Assembly: GCA_001940985.1 (NCBI GenBank)
Contig: MSHB01000026.1
Span: 66,215-100,908, forward strand
DNA from: Mollicutes bacterium Phil14
GTDB lineage: Bacteria > Bacillota_I > Bacilli_A > ML615J-28 > CAG-698
Reading direction: 5' to 3'
Length of the DNA: 34,694 nt
Below the pieces are notes generated by a model. It made no database searches. It was not told the DNA's origin and saw only the letters and a list, made by a program, of their open reading frames with translations. A program made the position numbers and the translations under genes. Positions 1 to 8,116 of this stretch are shown piece by piece; the first letter of the stretch is position 1, and every line of letters starts with the position of its first letter.

Positions 1-192
1 CTTATTGAACTTACGTGTATTAAGACTAATACCGTACTGTCCAGCAATCCTAGTTGTATCACTTAAACTCCAGTGTTCACCGTTAGTCCCATCTTCATTT
101 TCCATTTTAGCTACAGCTTTGATAGCCTGCTCTTCATCAAAATGCGGACCAAACATGCGTTCATGTCGTTGCATTTTTAGTTTTTTTCTCAT
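1..192 (-). CDS. Conserved small phage protein, N-terminal part only (cut by left edge)
   Basis: ATG at 192 opens a frame that runs off the left edge, giving 64 visible residues. It begins with a basic stretch (MRKKLKMQRHERMFGPHF) followed by EEQAIKAVAKMENEDG and HWSLSDTTRIAGQYGI. The MFGPHF...MENEDG...HWS pattern reminds me of a small protein of unknown function (DUF7841-like) found in many phages; this is from memory and not a search result. It lies 33 bases beyond the spanin-like gene on the same strand, so it is probably co-transcribed with the lysis genes. No signal peptide or membrane segment is visible. Function unknown. Confidence 0.6.
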   Translation of the reverse strand, partial: MRKKLKMQRHERMFGPHFDEEQAIKAVAKMENEDGTNGEHWSLSDTTRIAGQYGISLNTRKFNK

Positions 193-225
193 AATATTGA
201 TTATATTATATTAGGACTTAATTAA

Positions 226-894
226 TTATTTTGATATTTCTATAAGTCTTGTATCTGTTATTTGTATCAAATCGTTACTGTTATGTATTTGGAATTGGTA
301 TATTAATTTCTTTTTAAAATCAAAGTGAAAGAGTCGAGTAATCCAGTTCTTGTACTTATTTCTGTACTCTTTATGATGACCTAAAAATAGAGTCTAAGTG
401 TTTCTTATATCTAGTTTATGAGTAAGAATAGAATCGTGTTTATTGATTATTATTGATGTCAAGGCGTTTGGTTTGATTTCCACGTTAAAGTCTTGTGTTT
501 TTACTATTATAGTAGTATCTAATACTACTCTCTATTCCTATAACTGAACCTACTCTAATTCTTTCTCTTTGATCTTTAATTGTTTCTAAACAACTTGCAT
601 CTTCTGTACTAAGCTGTCTTTACTATTTTTAAACTCATTAAGAGTTAATTGCAATACTTTATTACTATCTTCCTCATTGGAAGCCTTATTCATATAGTAT
701 TCATAATTACTAGTTATTCTATCAATCTCTATATTTTTCTTATTCACTAGGTTATGGTAATAAAACAAAAAAGCAGCGAGAATCATTATGATAATCACTG
801 CAATTAATTTGTAATATTTTTTAAACCATTTGATAATAGAGGAAAACTTACTTGTTATGAGACTTAGAATTGTTTTCAATATTATTGATATCAT
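226..894 (-). CDS. Spanin-like lysis protein (membrane anchor plus coiled coil)
   Basis: 222 residues when TAG is read as Gln; under the standard code it stops after 102 residues at 586. Residues 29-46 (KLIAVIIIMILAAFLFYY) form one hydrophobic transmembrane segment after a basic, amphipathic N terminus. A heptad-like Gln/Glu/Lys coiled coil follows and contains several TAG codons (in the stretch KEKELEQVQLQEQ), then a mixed C-terminal domain. An N-terminal anchor with a periplasmic coiled coil is the layout of inner-membrane spanins (Rz type), which join inner and outer membranes in the last step of lysis of Gram-negative hosts. The start at 894 lies inside the end of the holin gene (47-base overlap), typical of lysis cassettes. 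The spanin role is inferred from topology and position; no sequence family was recognised. Confidence 0.6.
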
Positions 895-1384
895 TTGGCT
901 AATCTTCGATAATGTCTGAAATATCTACTTCTAAATACTTTTCCGCTTTAGACTTAACTACCTTACTTAGTAATCTTGCCGTAAGCGATTTTGGTTTTAA
1001 AGCTCTAAGGGATTCTAGTAATGACAGTATTTCAGCAAAGCAAATAGTTCCTGCTGCTATCTTAGCCATCATTAGATCCTCATATGTCATAAAGATAAAT
1101 TTATCTAAGAAACAAAATGAGGAGATAAGTACGCCAGCTAGCATTAACTTCTCTACTGTTTTGTAAAATTTGTTTGACTCGAACTAAGTACTCTTAGTAC
1201 ACTTCTTATACACTTTATACCCATAGAATAAATCTATAAATATGAACAAGAATGATACTCCTATTAATGGAGCTGCGGGTGCAAGTATAGTTGCAATTCC
1301 TGCTAACCAACCCAGTAATGATTGATAGCCATTAGCAAATATACGCTGTATAAGGTTCATTACTTCATTACTTCTATAAATCAC
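848..1384 (-). CDS. Phage holin (toxin-secretion/phage-lysis holin type)
   Basis: 178 residues with TAG = Gln; two in-frame TAGs (1184 and 899) are read through. There are two closely spaced hydrophobic segments at about residues 19-53 (GYQSLLGWLAGIATILAPA, then LIGVSFLFIFIDLFYGYKV) and a third at about 78-98 (KLMLAGVLISSFCFLDKFIF). A long charged cytoplasmic tail follows, ending in Gln/Asn-rich sequence. Small size, three membrane segments and a basic C-terminal half agree with the holin_4 / toxin-secretion holin family seen in crAss-like phages. Its role is to perforate the inner membrane at a set time. It overlaps the spanin-like gene and is preceded by a terminator, so the lysis genes may be a separate transcription unit, although I could not identify a promoter. 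An internal ATG at 1360 is an alternative start. Confidence 0.75.
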
Positions 1385-1398
1385 TTTGGCATATTATG

Positions 1399-1438
1399 AA
1401 AAACGGTGGCAATATACCAATTAAAATACACTGCCACC
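1399..1438 (-). terminator. Rho-independent-type terminator before the lysis cassette
   Basis: On the minus strand GGTGGCAGTGTATT pairs with GGTATATTGCCACC around a six-base loop. The outer seven pairs are perfect; the inner seven include four G-U wobbles. The stem (405 to 438 in the 1.4 kb region, i.e. 1405-1438) is followed by GTTTTTC. It sits after the last fibre-region gene (ends 1543) and before the holin. The rest of the gap (1439-1542) is AT-rich, has no ATG on the minus strand and shows no feature I can name; it is where a promoter for the lysis genes would be expected. Confidence 0.7.
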
Positions 1439-1542
1439 ACTTATGATACTAATATTAGATATTTGCTCTTGTACAACGTAAATATTACTATTCAAGTTGC
1501 TATCTAATACGTAATATGAAATATTCTTTATAGCGCTTTATA

Positions 1543-2052
1543 TTACAGACTTAACTTTTCAGGATATTTTACTGTGTAATCATAAGCCTCAACTTCCTCC
1601 TTAGTAGTAAGGGCATTGATGTTAGATTTATGTTGTTCAGTAATATCGAAGCATTTATCTGCATACGATGCTACAGCATTAATTAACTGTATACCAACTT
1701 CTGGACTTACTTCAATATATTGTCCTTGATAATAAAGTTTAGTTAACTCTATGCCGTTTGCTTTCTCTCTTTCGAATCTATCTTTAATTACAATTCTATC
1801 CTCACGACTAAGCCACATAGGTACAGAATTATAATAAAACATGTTTATATTATCAGACTTATCATAATATTGTAAGTCCATTAATTTATTAAATTTAATT
1901 TGTTCTAAAGAAGGTTCAGGCTGTACATATTCAATCCATCCATCTTCAAGTAACATTTCTTCAGATGGATTAATAATTTGTCTGTCTTCTTTAATTAAAA
2001 TACCATTGAAGAATACTTTCTTTCCTTCAATCTCTTTATAATATCTTTTCAT
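1543..2052 (-). CDS. DUF4376-like tail-fibre-associated protein
   Basis: 169 residues, uninterrupted: all eight glutamines are CAA/CAG and no TAG occurs, unlike the neighbours. The C-terminal half (LINAVASYADKCFDITEQH, then LTTKEEVEAYDYTVKYP) resembles the helical DUF4376-type domain common at the end of phage tail-fibre gene clusters and often proposed to help fibre assembly. The N-terminal region has a short beta-rich opening (MKRYYKEIEGKKVFFNGILI). The start ATG overlaps the TGA of the upstream gene (ATGA), implying translational coupling. It is the last gene before the terminator at 1399-1438. Family assignment is by pattern memory; function is inferred. Confidence 0.55.
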   Translation of the reverse strand: MKRYYKEIEGKKVFFNGILIKEDRQIINPSEEMLLEDGWIEYVQPEPSLEQIKFNKLMDLQYYDKSDNINMFYYNSVPMWLSREDRIVIKDRFEREKANGIELTKLYYQGQYIEVSPEVGIQLINAVASYADKCFDITEQHKSNINALTTKEEVEAYDYTVKYPEKLSL

Positions 2053-2579
2053 ATTATTTCTATTTTTATATGATTTATTGTTCCTTTAAAGTAATACTTA
2101 TAAGTTTCAAGATGCTTACTTGCTCCTAATATCACTGGATAAGGGGATTCTAGTAAAGGTGAACTATAATCCATACGTTCTACAACTTCATTATTTAAGT
2201 ATACCCAATAAGAATTCCCAACCTTTTTAAGTCTATAATGAATAATGTTATCAAAAGTAACTTTACACTCAACTGATTCAGGGTTATTTCCTACATATGT
2301 TATAAAGTAGTATGCCTATTCATTTGCTATGTAAAAAACAATATATACTCCTGCATAACCAATATCACTACTAGGACAGTATAATATTGTCATATTACTA
2401 GTTATATCTTCCTTTGATATTGAAAATTCTATATCAATCTCAAAATCCTTATCTGTATCATACAGCTTTATACCAGTATCAATATAGTTAGCGCCATCAA
2501 ATACTAGGTTATACGCTTCGTAATAAGTATCACTATTCTGTTTCTTATTCTACATTAACAGTCTTCTATGGGAATTCAT
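2049..2579 (-). CDS. RRLL-type fibre-region protein, paralogue 3 (laminin-G-like beta domain suspected)
   Basis: 176 residues with TAG = Gln from ATG 2579. The N terminus MNSHRRLLMQNKKQ matches MNNFRRLLLQGQKEE and MNRRLLMNTKKK of the next two genes, so the three are paralogues that diverge after the first 15 residues or so. The body (LVFDGANYIDTGIKLYDTD, later VYLNNEVVERMDY) has the look of a concanavalin/laminin-G-like jelly roll, a fold frequent in phage receptor-binding tips; that fold call is an impression. It may start further upstream at ATG 2631: the two reading frames would be joined if the G8 tract at 2589-2596 had one G fewer, giving about 193 residues. Ends with an ATGA overlap with the next gene. 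Confidence 0.6.
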
Positions 2580-2631
2580 AGTAAGCTACCCCCCCCATAG
2601 CAGGACGATATTTATTCTTATTCTTTTTCAT
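2545..2631 (-). CDS. Short leader frame MKKNKNKYRPAMGG..., possibly the displaced start of the 2049-2579 gene
   Basis: ATG 2631 lies directly behind the TGA of the upstream gene (TGATAATG), the coupling arrangement used elsewhere in this operon. It encodes 28 residues, MKKNKNKYRPAMGG then VAYYEFPQKTVNVE, ending at TAA 2545 after overlapping the start of the next gene. The frame crosses a run of eight G. Removing one G would fuse residues 1-14 in frame to QLTMNSHRRLL of the downstream gene. It is therefore either a tiny independent gene or the out-of-frame 5' end of a homopolymer-switched gene. I cannot decide from sequence alone. Confidence 0.35.
2589..2596 (-). repeat. G8 homopolymer tract (minus strand)
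   Basis: Eight consecutive C on the plus strand, eight G in the sense of transcription, inside the short leader frame at 2545-2631 and just upstream of ATG 2579. One of four G/C runs of eight or more, all within 2.5-9.0 kb of this AT-rich window. Loss of one G would join the leader frame to the downstream gene. Confidence 0.9.
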
Positions 2632-2633
2632 TA

Positions 2634-3176
2634 TCATTGTGCTGTGTAAATATTTCCGGTTAATGTATCAATCATATCAGTCTCATTGTATGGAATTAAA
2701 TCTAAGAGTAGAACATCATCCTTGTATAACTTGAAATAATATATGTATACTTCAGCATCTCTATATTGACTAGTAGGTGCTGCAATCCATATATTGTTTC
2801 CAGATTCGAAATCTCTTTCAAAATTATTAGTCATAACTAATTCTCCATTTATAAAAGTTTTGTTTCTATCTTTAATATATACTGTTGGATACCAAAGCTG
2901 ATTTACTGATACTGTATCAATATTATTCATTGTAGCTTCATAGTCAGTTCTAATCTTTCTATTTGATTTTAACAATGAAAATCTATCTTTTCCATTACTA
3001 TCTTCACTATAGATAATAAAATCAACTTTATCTATATTATTCATGAAAGCTTTAGTTTCTACTTTTATATCGTAAGCTCCGTATATACCTGTATTAATAC
3101 ATTTACCATTACCGCTTAATGTTACATATTTCTCTTCCTTCTACCCCTATAATAATAGTCTTCTAAAATTATTCAT
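2634..3176 (-). CDS. RRLL-type fibre-region protein, paralogue 2
   Basis: 180 residues with TAG = Gln, ending in TGA. It starts MNNFRRLLLQGQKEEKY, where both Gln are TAG, then YVTLSGNGKCINTGIYG and a beta-rich body (WYPTVYIKDRNKTFINGELV) ending DLIPYNETDMIDTLTGNIYT. The last part resembles the end of the next gene upstream (DNNTLVDTITGNEVTV), so the two share a C-terminal DT-TGN-type motif as well as the RRLL start. Such short lectin-like proteins at the end of fibre clusters are commonly receptor-binding or fibre-tip proteins; that role is inference. No signal peptide. The first 44 residues are lost if TAG is treated as stop. Confidence 0.65.
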
Positions 3177-3190
3177 ATTTATTATATTAA

Positions 3191-3220
3191 TACCCTCCCC
3201 ACAAAAGTGGGGGGGGGGTA
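3191..3220 (-). repeat. Intergenic hairpin containing a C10/G10 tract
   Basis: Minus strand TACCCCCCCCCCAC, loop TTTT, GTGGGGAGGGTA: an almost complete inverted repeat between the stop at 3230 and the start at 3176, followed by AT-rich sequence but no T run. One arm is a run of ten identical bases (3209-3218), two longer than needed for pairing. It could be a weak terminator or an mRNA structure upstream of the 2634-3176 gene, and its stability would change with tract length. Confidence 0.6.
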
Positions 3221-3229
3221 GATTATTAA

Positions 3230-3806
3230 TTATAACTACTTAACTGTAACTTCATTTCCAGTTATAGTATCTACTAGCGTATTATTGTCCTTTGCTATAT
3301 AGTTAATTACAGTCTAATAATCTAAATTATCGTCAAATCTATAAAGCGAAAAACTATAAATATCAATATCACAATTATATTGGGATGCTGTAGAATTATC
3401 AATTAAAGTACCTAAACATATAGTATTATTAATATGACGATCAGTTTGTTTTGGTATTGAGGTAAACATTTCATCATTTAAATAATAATATCTATAATTA
3501 TCATTAAATTCAAATTTATATATATTACCTGGTTCTAAGTTACTATTTCTACTATTTATTATATATTCTTTATTTTCTACAAACAGTTTATTAAATTCTT
3601 TTATACCTATACTACATTTCTAACTATCCTAATAGCAAACAATATAACTAGGATCATTTTCAGTAGATACAAACTTAAATTCTATAATAAATTTATCAGT
3701 AAAATAAGTATCACATGGAATATTTATTAATCCATTCCTAATTTGTACTGATTGTTTTTTTTTTCGTATTCATTAATAATCTTCTATTCATACTATTTAA
3801 TGTCAT
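3230..3806 (-). CDS. RRLL-type fibre-region protein, paralogue 1, out of frame at an A10 tract
   Basis: ATG 3806 overlaps the TGA of the fibre gene (GCATGA) and encodes MTLNSMNRRLLMNTKKK, the same start type as the two following genes. It then meets ten A (3755-3764). As written, the frame continues TISTNQEWINKYSM and hits TGA. With nine A it continues QSVQIRNGLINIPCDTYF... for 191 residues in all, through YIVCYQDSQKCSIGIKEF and DNNTLVDTITGNEVTVKQL, ending TAA at 3230. The long downstream frame has no start codon of its own near its beginning, which argues for one gene with a shifted frame. The cause is phase variation, slippage during expression, decay or an assembly error. Jelly-roll-like receptor-binding role is only inferred. 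Confidence 0.6.
3755..3764 (-). repeat. A10 homopolymer tract that breaks the frame of the 3230-3806 gene
   Basis: Ten T on the plus strand, ten A in the mRNA sense, at about codons 15-18 of the gene. The conserved RRLL start lies on one side in frame 0 and the body of the protein on the other side in a frame that needs nine A (or twelve). Confidence 0.9.
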
Positions 3807-6358
3807 GCAGTAGTATTATCCCATTCACCTATTACTGCTAAATTATTTATAACAGATATTTGATAAGTTTTATTAGCCTATATAGTAGGAGTAACTTGCC
3901 ATTTAATGCTCGCAGGAAATTCTATAGTTGGAACAGTATTTCCAGTACTAAACTATACAATATATTCATTTACAATATCATCATATGAAGTAAATCCCAA
4001 AGTAATATATATACGTATAATTTCTCCTTCTAATATAGTAAAGGAATTTGGAAAAAGGGTAACTATCTAACCATCATTATCTATCTGAATTATACGTAAC
4101 ATAGTATACGCAGCAGTTTCTAATCCTAGATAAATATTATCAACTACTTCTTGCAATGTTCTATTATCAGATGTAATATTACCTTCTCCATCTACACCAC
4201 CAATACCATCAACATATACTCTAGTATAAGGATGATCATTAGTTGGCTTCATTAAAGTAATACCATTACGTCTAGCAGTATCTGATGTTCCAGCTGATAT
4301 AGATACTACCCCAGATGGTTGATCTTTAGCATTATAGAATCCTAATGAAACAGAATCTCCATTTTTTGTATAAAGATGTTTACCAAAGGCATGTGAGTAT
4401 CCTCCTGTTATTTCATTTGAATCACCAATAGCAACTACTCCTTCTCCATCAGCAGTATTGAAACATCCCATAACATTTTCGAATCTACCTTTAGATGTAT
4501 TTTGTACACCTAAGGAGTTAGAATACATACCAAATACTCTGTTAGAACTACCAGCAGCAAATCCGTGCCATTCAACCATCGTATCATCTCTAGCTTCTAC
4601 TGGTGCACTACCGTATGTTCTAGTAGCTTTTAATGTATTATTATCATACCAGAAATAATATGCCCATTCACCTCCAGCACAACCTGATAAGTATCCAAAA
4701 CTCTTAATGGTTAGTTCTCCTCTACTAATATCTGCATATATAGAACATTTAGCTGTTTGTTGTTCATTATCAACCTGTATAAAATAAGATCCGTATGAAC
4801 TTGTTAAATCCTTAACGAATTGAATAAATGTAGCTTTATTTGCAGCAGCATCTCCAATAGCATATGTCAATCCTAAAGATTCAAATAATTCTTGTTCAGT
4901 AGTAGTTCTAGTATATTCAGTTCCTAAGTAGTTATTTTTATATACCTAGAATTCTTCATTACAATACGTATTTAAATAAGTTGGGAATGTATATGAAGAT
5001 GATCCTCCACCACCTAATTCTAGTCTACTCTTTTCTATAGTTATAGTATCATCCTCATCATTATAAACGGTAGCTGTTATTTCAGTGATATTTATAAAAT
5101 CTCCAAACAATTCGTGTATGGTAAATACTCTAGAATATCCTAAGCCAATGCCATACATTCCAAATACTGTATTAGTGCTACCAAACAACTAATTGTGTGA
5201 ATGTAATTTATATGTACTAACAATGTCCGAAAAAGTATTCATAAACCTTTCTACAGTAAGCGGATATTCGGAATATACGTTTTGTTCTTTAAAGGTCTTT
5301 GTACATTCATCTAAAAATGTTTGAACTGATGTATCTACTGGTAGTTTTATTATTGGATAAACATCAAAAGAATATGCAAACGATGATTCAACTATCGATA
5401 ACGTTAATTTATTACCGTAAGTACTTATATATACATTACATATATCATCAGCGTCTATATCTAATATATGTAAATTTAAATAAGAATTAATATCAGGATC
5501 TTCATATATATTAATAGAACAACCTAACACGCTATATGGAATTTTATACAAATCGCCATCAAAGTATTCATTCTCAAATGTATAATAATCTGCGTTATAT
5601 TCTTTTAATTTCTATATATAATTATTAAAAGTAGAAGCATTCACAGTAGGGTCTTCATTATATTCTAATTCAAACCATTCCATTAATTCCTAGTCACTTA
5701 CATCGTCATTATCACAAAGTTCGACTACGGAACTTGGAAACTTATATATCTTAGCGTTTTCACTAATTTCTAATTTAGCCTAAACGTTCTCTTCACTATA
5801 ATCAGAAGTATATGTATATGTATACAACTTATTATCGTATATAAATTTAATCATTAAACCAGAATAAACGTTTGGTAATCCTGTAGTAACTTCTACTGAG
5901 AATTTGTTAGCATGATAGGATCCGTATAATACATAATGATTAATGATTTCATTTCTAAACGTAGTCAGTAAAGAATTTAAACTATCACTTTTATATTCAT
6001 CTAATCCGTTGTTACCTAAATCAACATTAATCTTATTTATAATTTCAGATTTATCAGTAATAGTTCCTTCTAGATTAAACATTTGTTGAAATTCAAACAT
6101 CTACGGTCTAAGATGTTCTGCTTCAGTAGCTCTCTCGATTTCAGCCTGAATATCTTCTGCATTCTAACTTATACGTTTCTCATGATCCTTCAGTATATCA
6201 TCCTATTCACTGTTCCATGGAGTATTTAATATCTCCCATTTATTAGTATCGCTGTCATAGTACTTTATTACTGCACCATCTTTATCAGCGGTTAGATCCA
6301 CCCAATAGTAGTATAAACCTTTTCCGGTAGGTTGAACCTTGCTTCTAATTATTTTCAT
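3803..6358 (-). CDS. Large tail fibre with YadA-like head repeats
   Basis: 851 residues with TAG = Gln, TGA stop. The N-terminal 60 residues (MKIIRSKVQPTGKGLYYYWV, then KYYDSDTNKWEILNTPWNS) look like a virion-attachment domain, followed by a helical stretch rich in Glu/Gln (DILKDHEKRISQNAEDIQAE) suited to a trimeric coiled coil. The middle is Asp/Asn/Tyr-rich beta sequence. Residues of about 540-680 hold short Gly-rich repeats such as GEGVVAIGDSNEITGGYSHA and GDSVSLGFYNAKD, which resemble the left-handed beta-roll of YadA-type adhesin heads and some phage fibres. A phrase recurs: GSTNTVFGMYGIGLG near residue 390 and GSSNRVFGMYSNSLG near 590, an internal duplication. Trimeric receptor-binding fibre is the likely role; the receptor cannot be told. 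Confidence 0.7.
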
Positions 6359-6372
6359 TATTGTTTGTTTTA

Positions 6373-7553
6373 TTAAAATGGTATTGCTGCTGCTTCAGCT
6401 TTAAATAATTGTGTATATTTTGGGAAATGGAAATCACATGAAGCTGTATCATTAATTCCACTTATTTGGAAATTATATGACGCATTCATATTTTCACCAT
6501 CAAACCCATGTATTGTTAAATGATCATAGTTTAAAGTAAGCTACATATCATATTCTTTATAGAATGGTGTACTATCTTCTGTATAATCATATTCTCCACT
6601 CTAGGAATTATATACTAATCTAAATGTTCTAGTAGTTCCTGTACCTAGTATATATAATGTTATAGTATCACCATCACCTATATCAAACCATTCTATCATC
6701 TAGAATGATCCACTAATAGCTAAAGTATCATTTAAACTAAATTCAAAGTTATAATCTATCTATTTTACGTCATCATATACTTTTTCCATAGGAACAGTTC
6801 TAATATATGCTCCATCTCCTTTAGATACTAACTTATACTCATCTGTATTACCTGTAGCAATTTTATCCCAATCACTAGTATACCAATATGGAGCATTCCA
6901 ATTATCATTACCTCCATTAGCTAATATAGCATCCCAAGTAAGACTATAATCTGAAGGATTTATATTAGTAATATCAATAAATGGTAGTTCATATCCAATA
7001 ACTGTAGTCTTATCTGAATCTAAGATAGCACCAACTCCTTTAGGACTCATAACACTAAATTTATACTATAGTCCATTAGTAGCATAAAATGTAGCAACTA
7101 GATCACCATTATAAGTAATGTATCTGTTACCATATTTAGCATCATCCTAAGTATATATAAAATCAAATTGATATGGTAATATTGGTTTAGACCATGTACC
7201 AAGATCAGCATTTACAAATGCTGGATTAGTAACTTCTTTAGTTACAGTTTCTTCTCCTGACTAACTATGAATACTAGCATTAATAGACGTACCTACTCCT
7301 TGATCTCCAGGTAAGTATAATCTGTCTAGCATTATATAACAATGTAGATTCTGATAATTAGATGTAGTTAACCTAATTAATCTTTGAGTAGGCTTAGCTG
7401 TATGGATTAGGTTCACCATCTTAGTAACCCCCCCCTAGTCTGAATTGTTACAGTCTCAGTAATATCACTAGTAGTATTATTTACAGCAGTAGGAGTAATA
7501 GTTATAGTAGTACCGCCAGAACCTGAACTAACGTTAGAATTAAAATGTGACAT
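6373..7553 (-). CDS. Anchor-domain fibre protein D, out of frame at a G8 tract
   Basis: ATG 7553 begins MSHFNSNVSSGSGGTTITIT, the anchor domain shared with the genes starting at 9015, 9754 and 11851. At codon 40 the frame enters AGGGGGGGG (7428-7435). As written it reads RGGLLRW and stops at TGA. With one extra G (or two fewer) it continues RGGVTKMVNLIHTAKPTQRL and runs 393 residues to TAA 6373, aligning with VTKTINLTHRKP and VTKTVSVSQTPW of the paralogues. The body is beta-rich with WYTSDWDKIATGNTDEYKLV and ends NDTASCDFHFPKYTQLFKAE. The downstream frame has no suitable start near its beginning. It is probably a tail or head-fibre receptor-binding protein whose expression depends on tract length. 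Confidence 0.65.
7428..7435 (-). repeat. G8 homopolymer tract that breaks the frame of the 6373-7553 gene
   Basis: Eight C on the plus strand, eight G in mRNA sense, preceded by an A so that the codons are AGG GGG GGG. It sits at the boundary between the conserved anchor domain and the variable body, at the same protein position as the G9 tract of the 8117-9015 gene. Frame is restored by +1 or -2. Confidence 0.9.
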
Positions 7554-7649
7554 ATTAGTTATTTTAAAGCCGTTTAAGACACTTTCGTATAAACTATTAA
7601 CAAGTTATCATTCTATACAAGATAATGCCTTAAACAGGCTTAAATTAAG
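7554..7649. other. Short intergenic stretch without a recognised element
   Basis: 96 bases between the M15-type peptidase stop and the start of the next fibre gene. It is AT-rich and contains only a weak four-pair hairpin (GCCT/AGGC on the minus strand). No open frame or convincing terminator. A promoter for the 6373-7553 gene could lie here but I recognise none. Confidence 0.4.
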
Positions 7650-8111
7650 TTATCCGTTAAATTCTACTAACTATTTAGTTGATCCTTTAGGTTGGAATAC
7701 ATCAACGTGTGACCAACCATCTGTATTAGATTCTAATCTAATAGGATACTCAAACTTATCAGCATTATCTCTAACTGCCTAATTTACTTCACTAGAAGTC
7801 ATACCAGATACATTAAAGTCTATTGCTTTACCTAAACAGTGAGCAGATAAATATATTGAATTTTTAGATTTTACTAATTGGCATATATTACATCTTAACC
7901 CTCTTTGAGAGAACTATCCTGCATTATGCCAAGTATTGATTGTCATAGGTTTATTAAATATAATACATCTTAAAGTGTATATAGTACTAAGTAATTCAGT
8001 ACTTATAAACTACCACGATGCTTCACCAAACTTACTATAACAATGAGAACATACAAGCTCCTAGATTTTGAAGTATTTACTTACTTCAGTTATTAATTCG
8101 TTTCTTGTCAT
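7650..8111 (-). CDS. M15-type zinc peptidase (D-Ala-D-Ala carboxypeptidase/endolysin-like)
   Basis: 153 residues with TAG = Gln. The zinc site of family M15 is visible: His91 and Asp98 in SAHCLGKAIDFN (H-x6-D) and His135 in GWSHVDVF, with Asp137 close by. The rest of the fold matches too: an N-terminal helix (MTRNELITEVSKYFKIQELV), FSQRGLR, and a helix starting SSEVNQAV. Members cleave peptide bonds in peptidoglycan stem peptides or bridges and serve as phage endolysins or as virion hydrolases. No signal peptide is seen, so it would need the holin for export, or be a virion part. It lies within the fibre array, between two genes that carry frame-breaking G tracts and about 6 kb from the holin. 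Extra cysteines (CSHC, CNIC) could bind a structural metal. Confidence 0.8.
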
Positions 8112-8116
8112 GTTTA

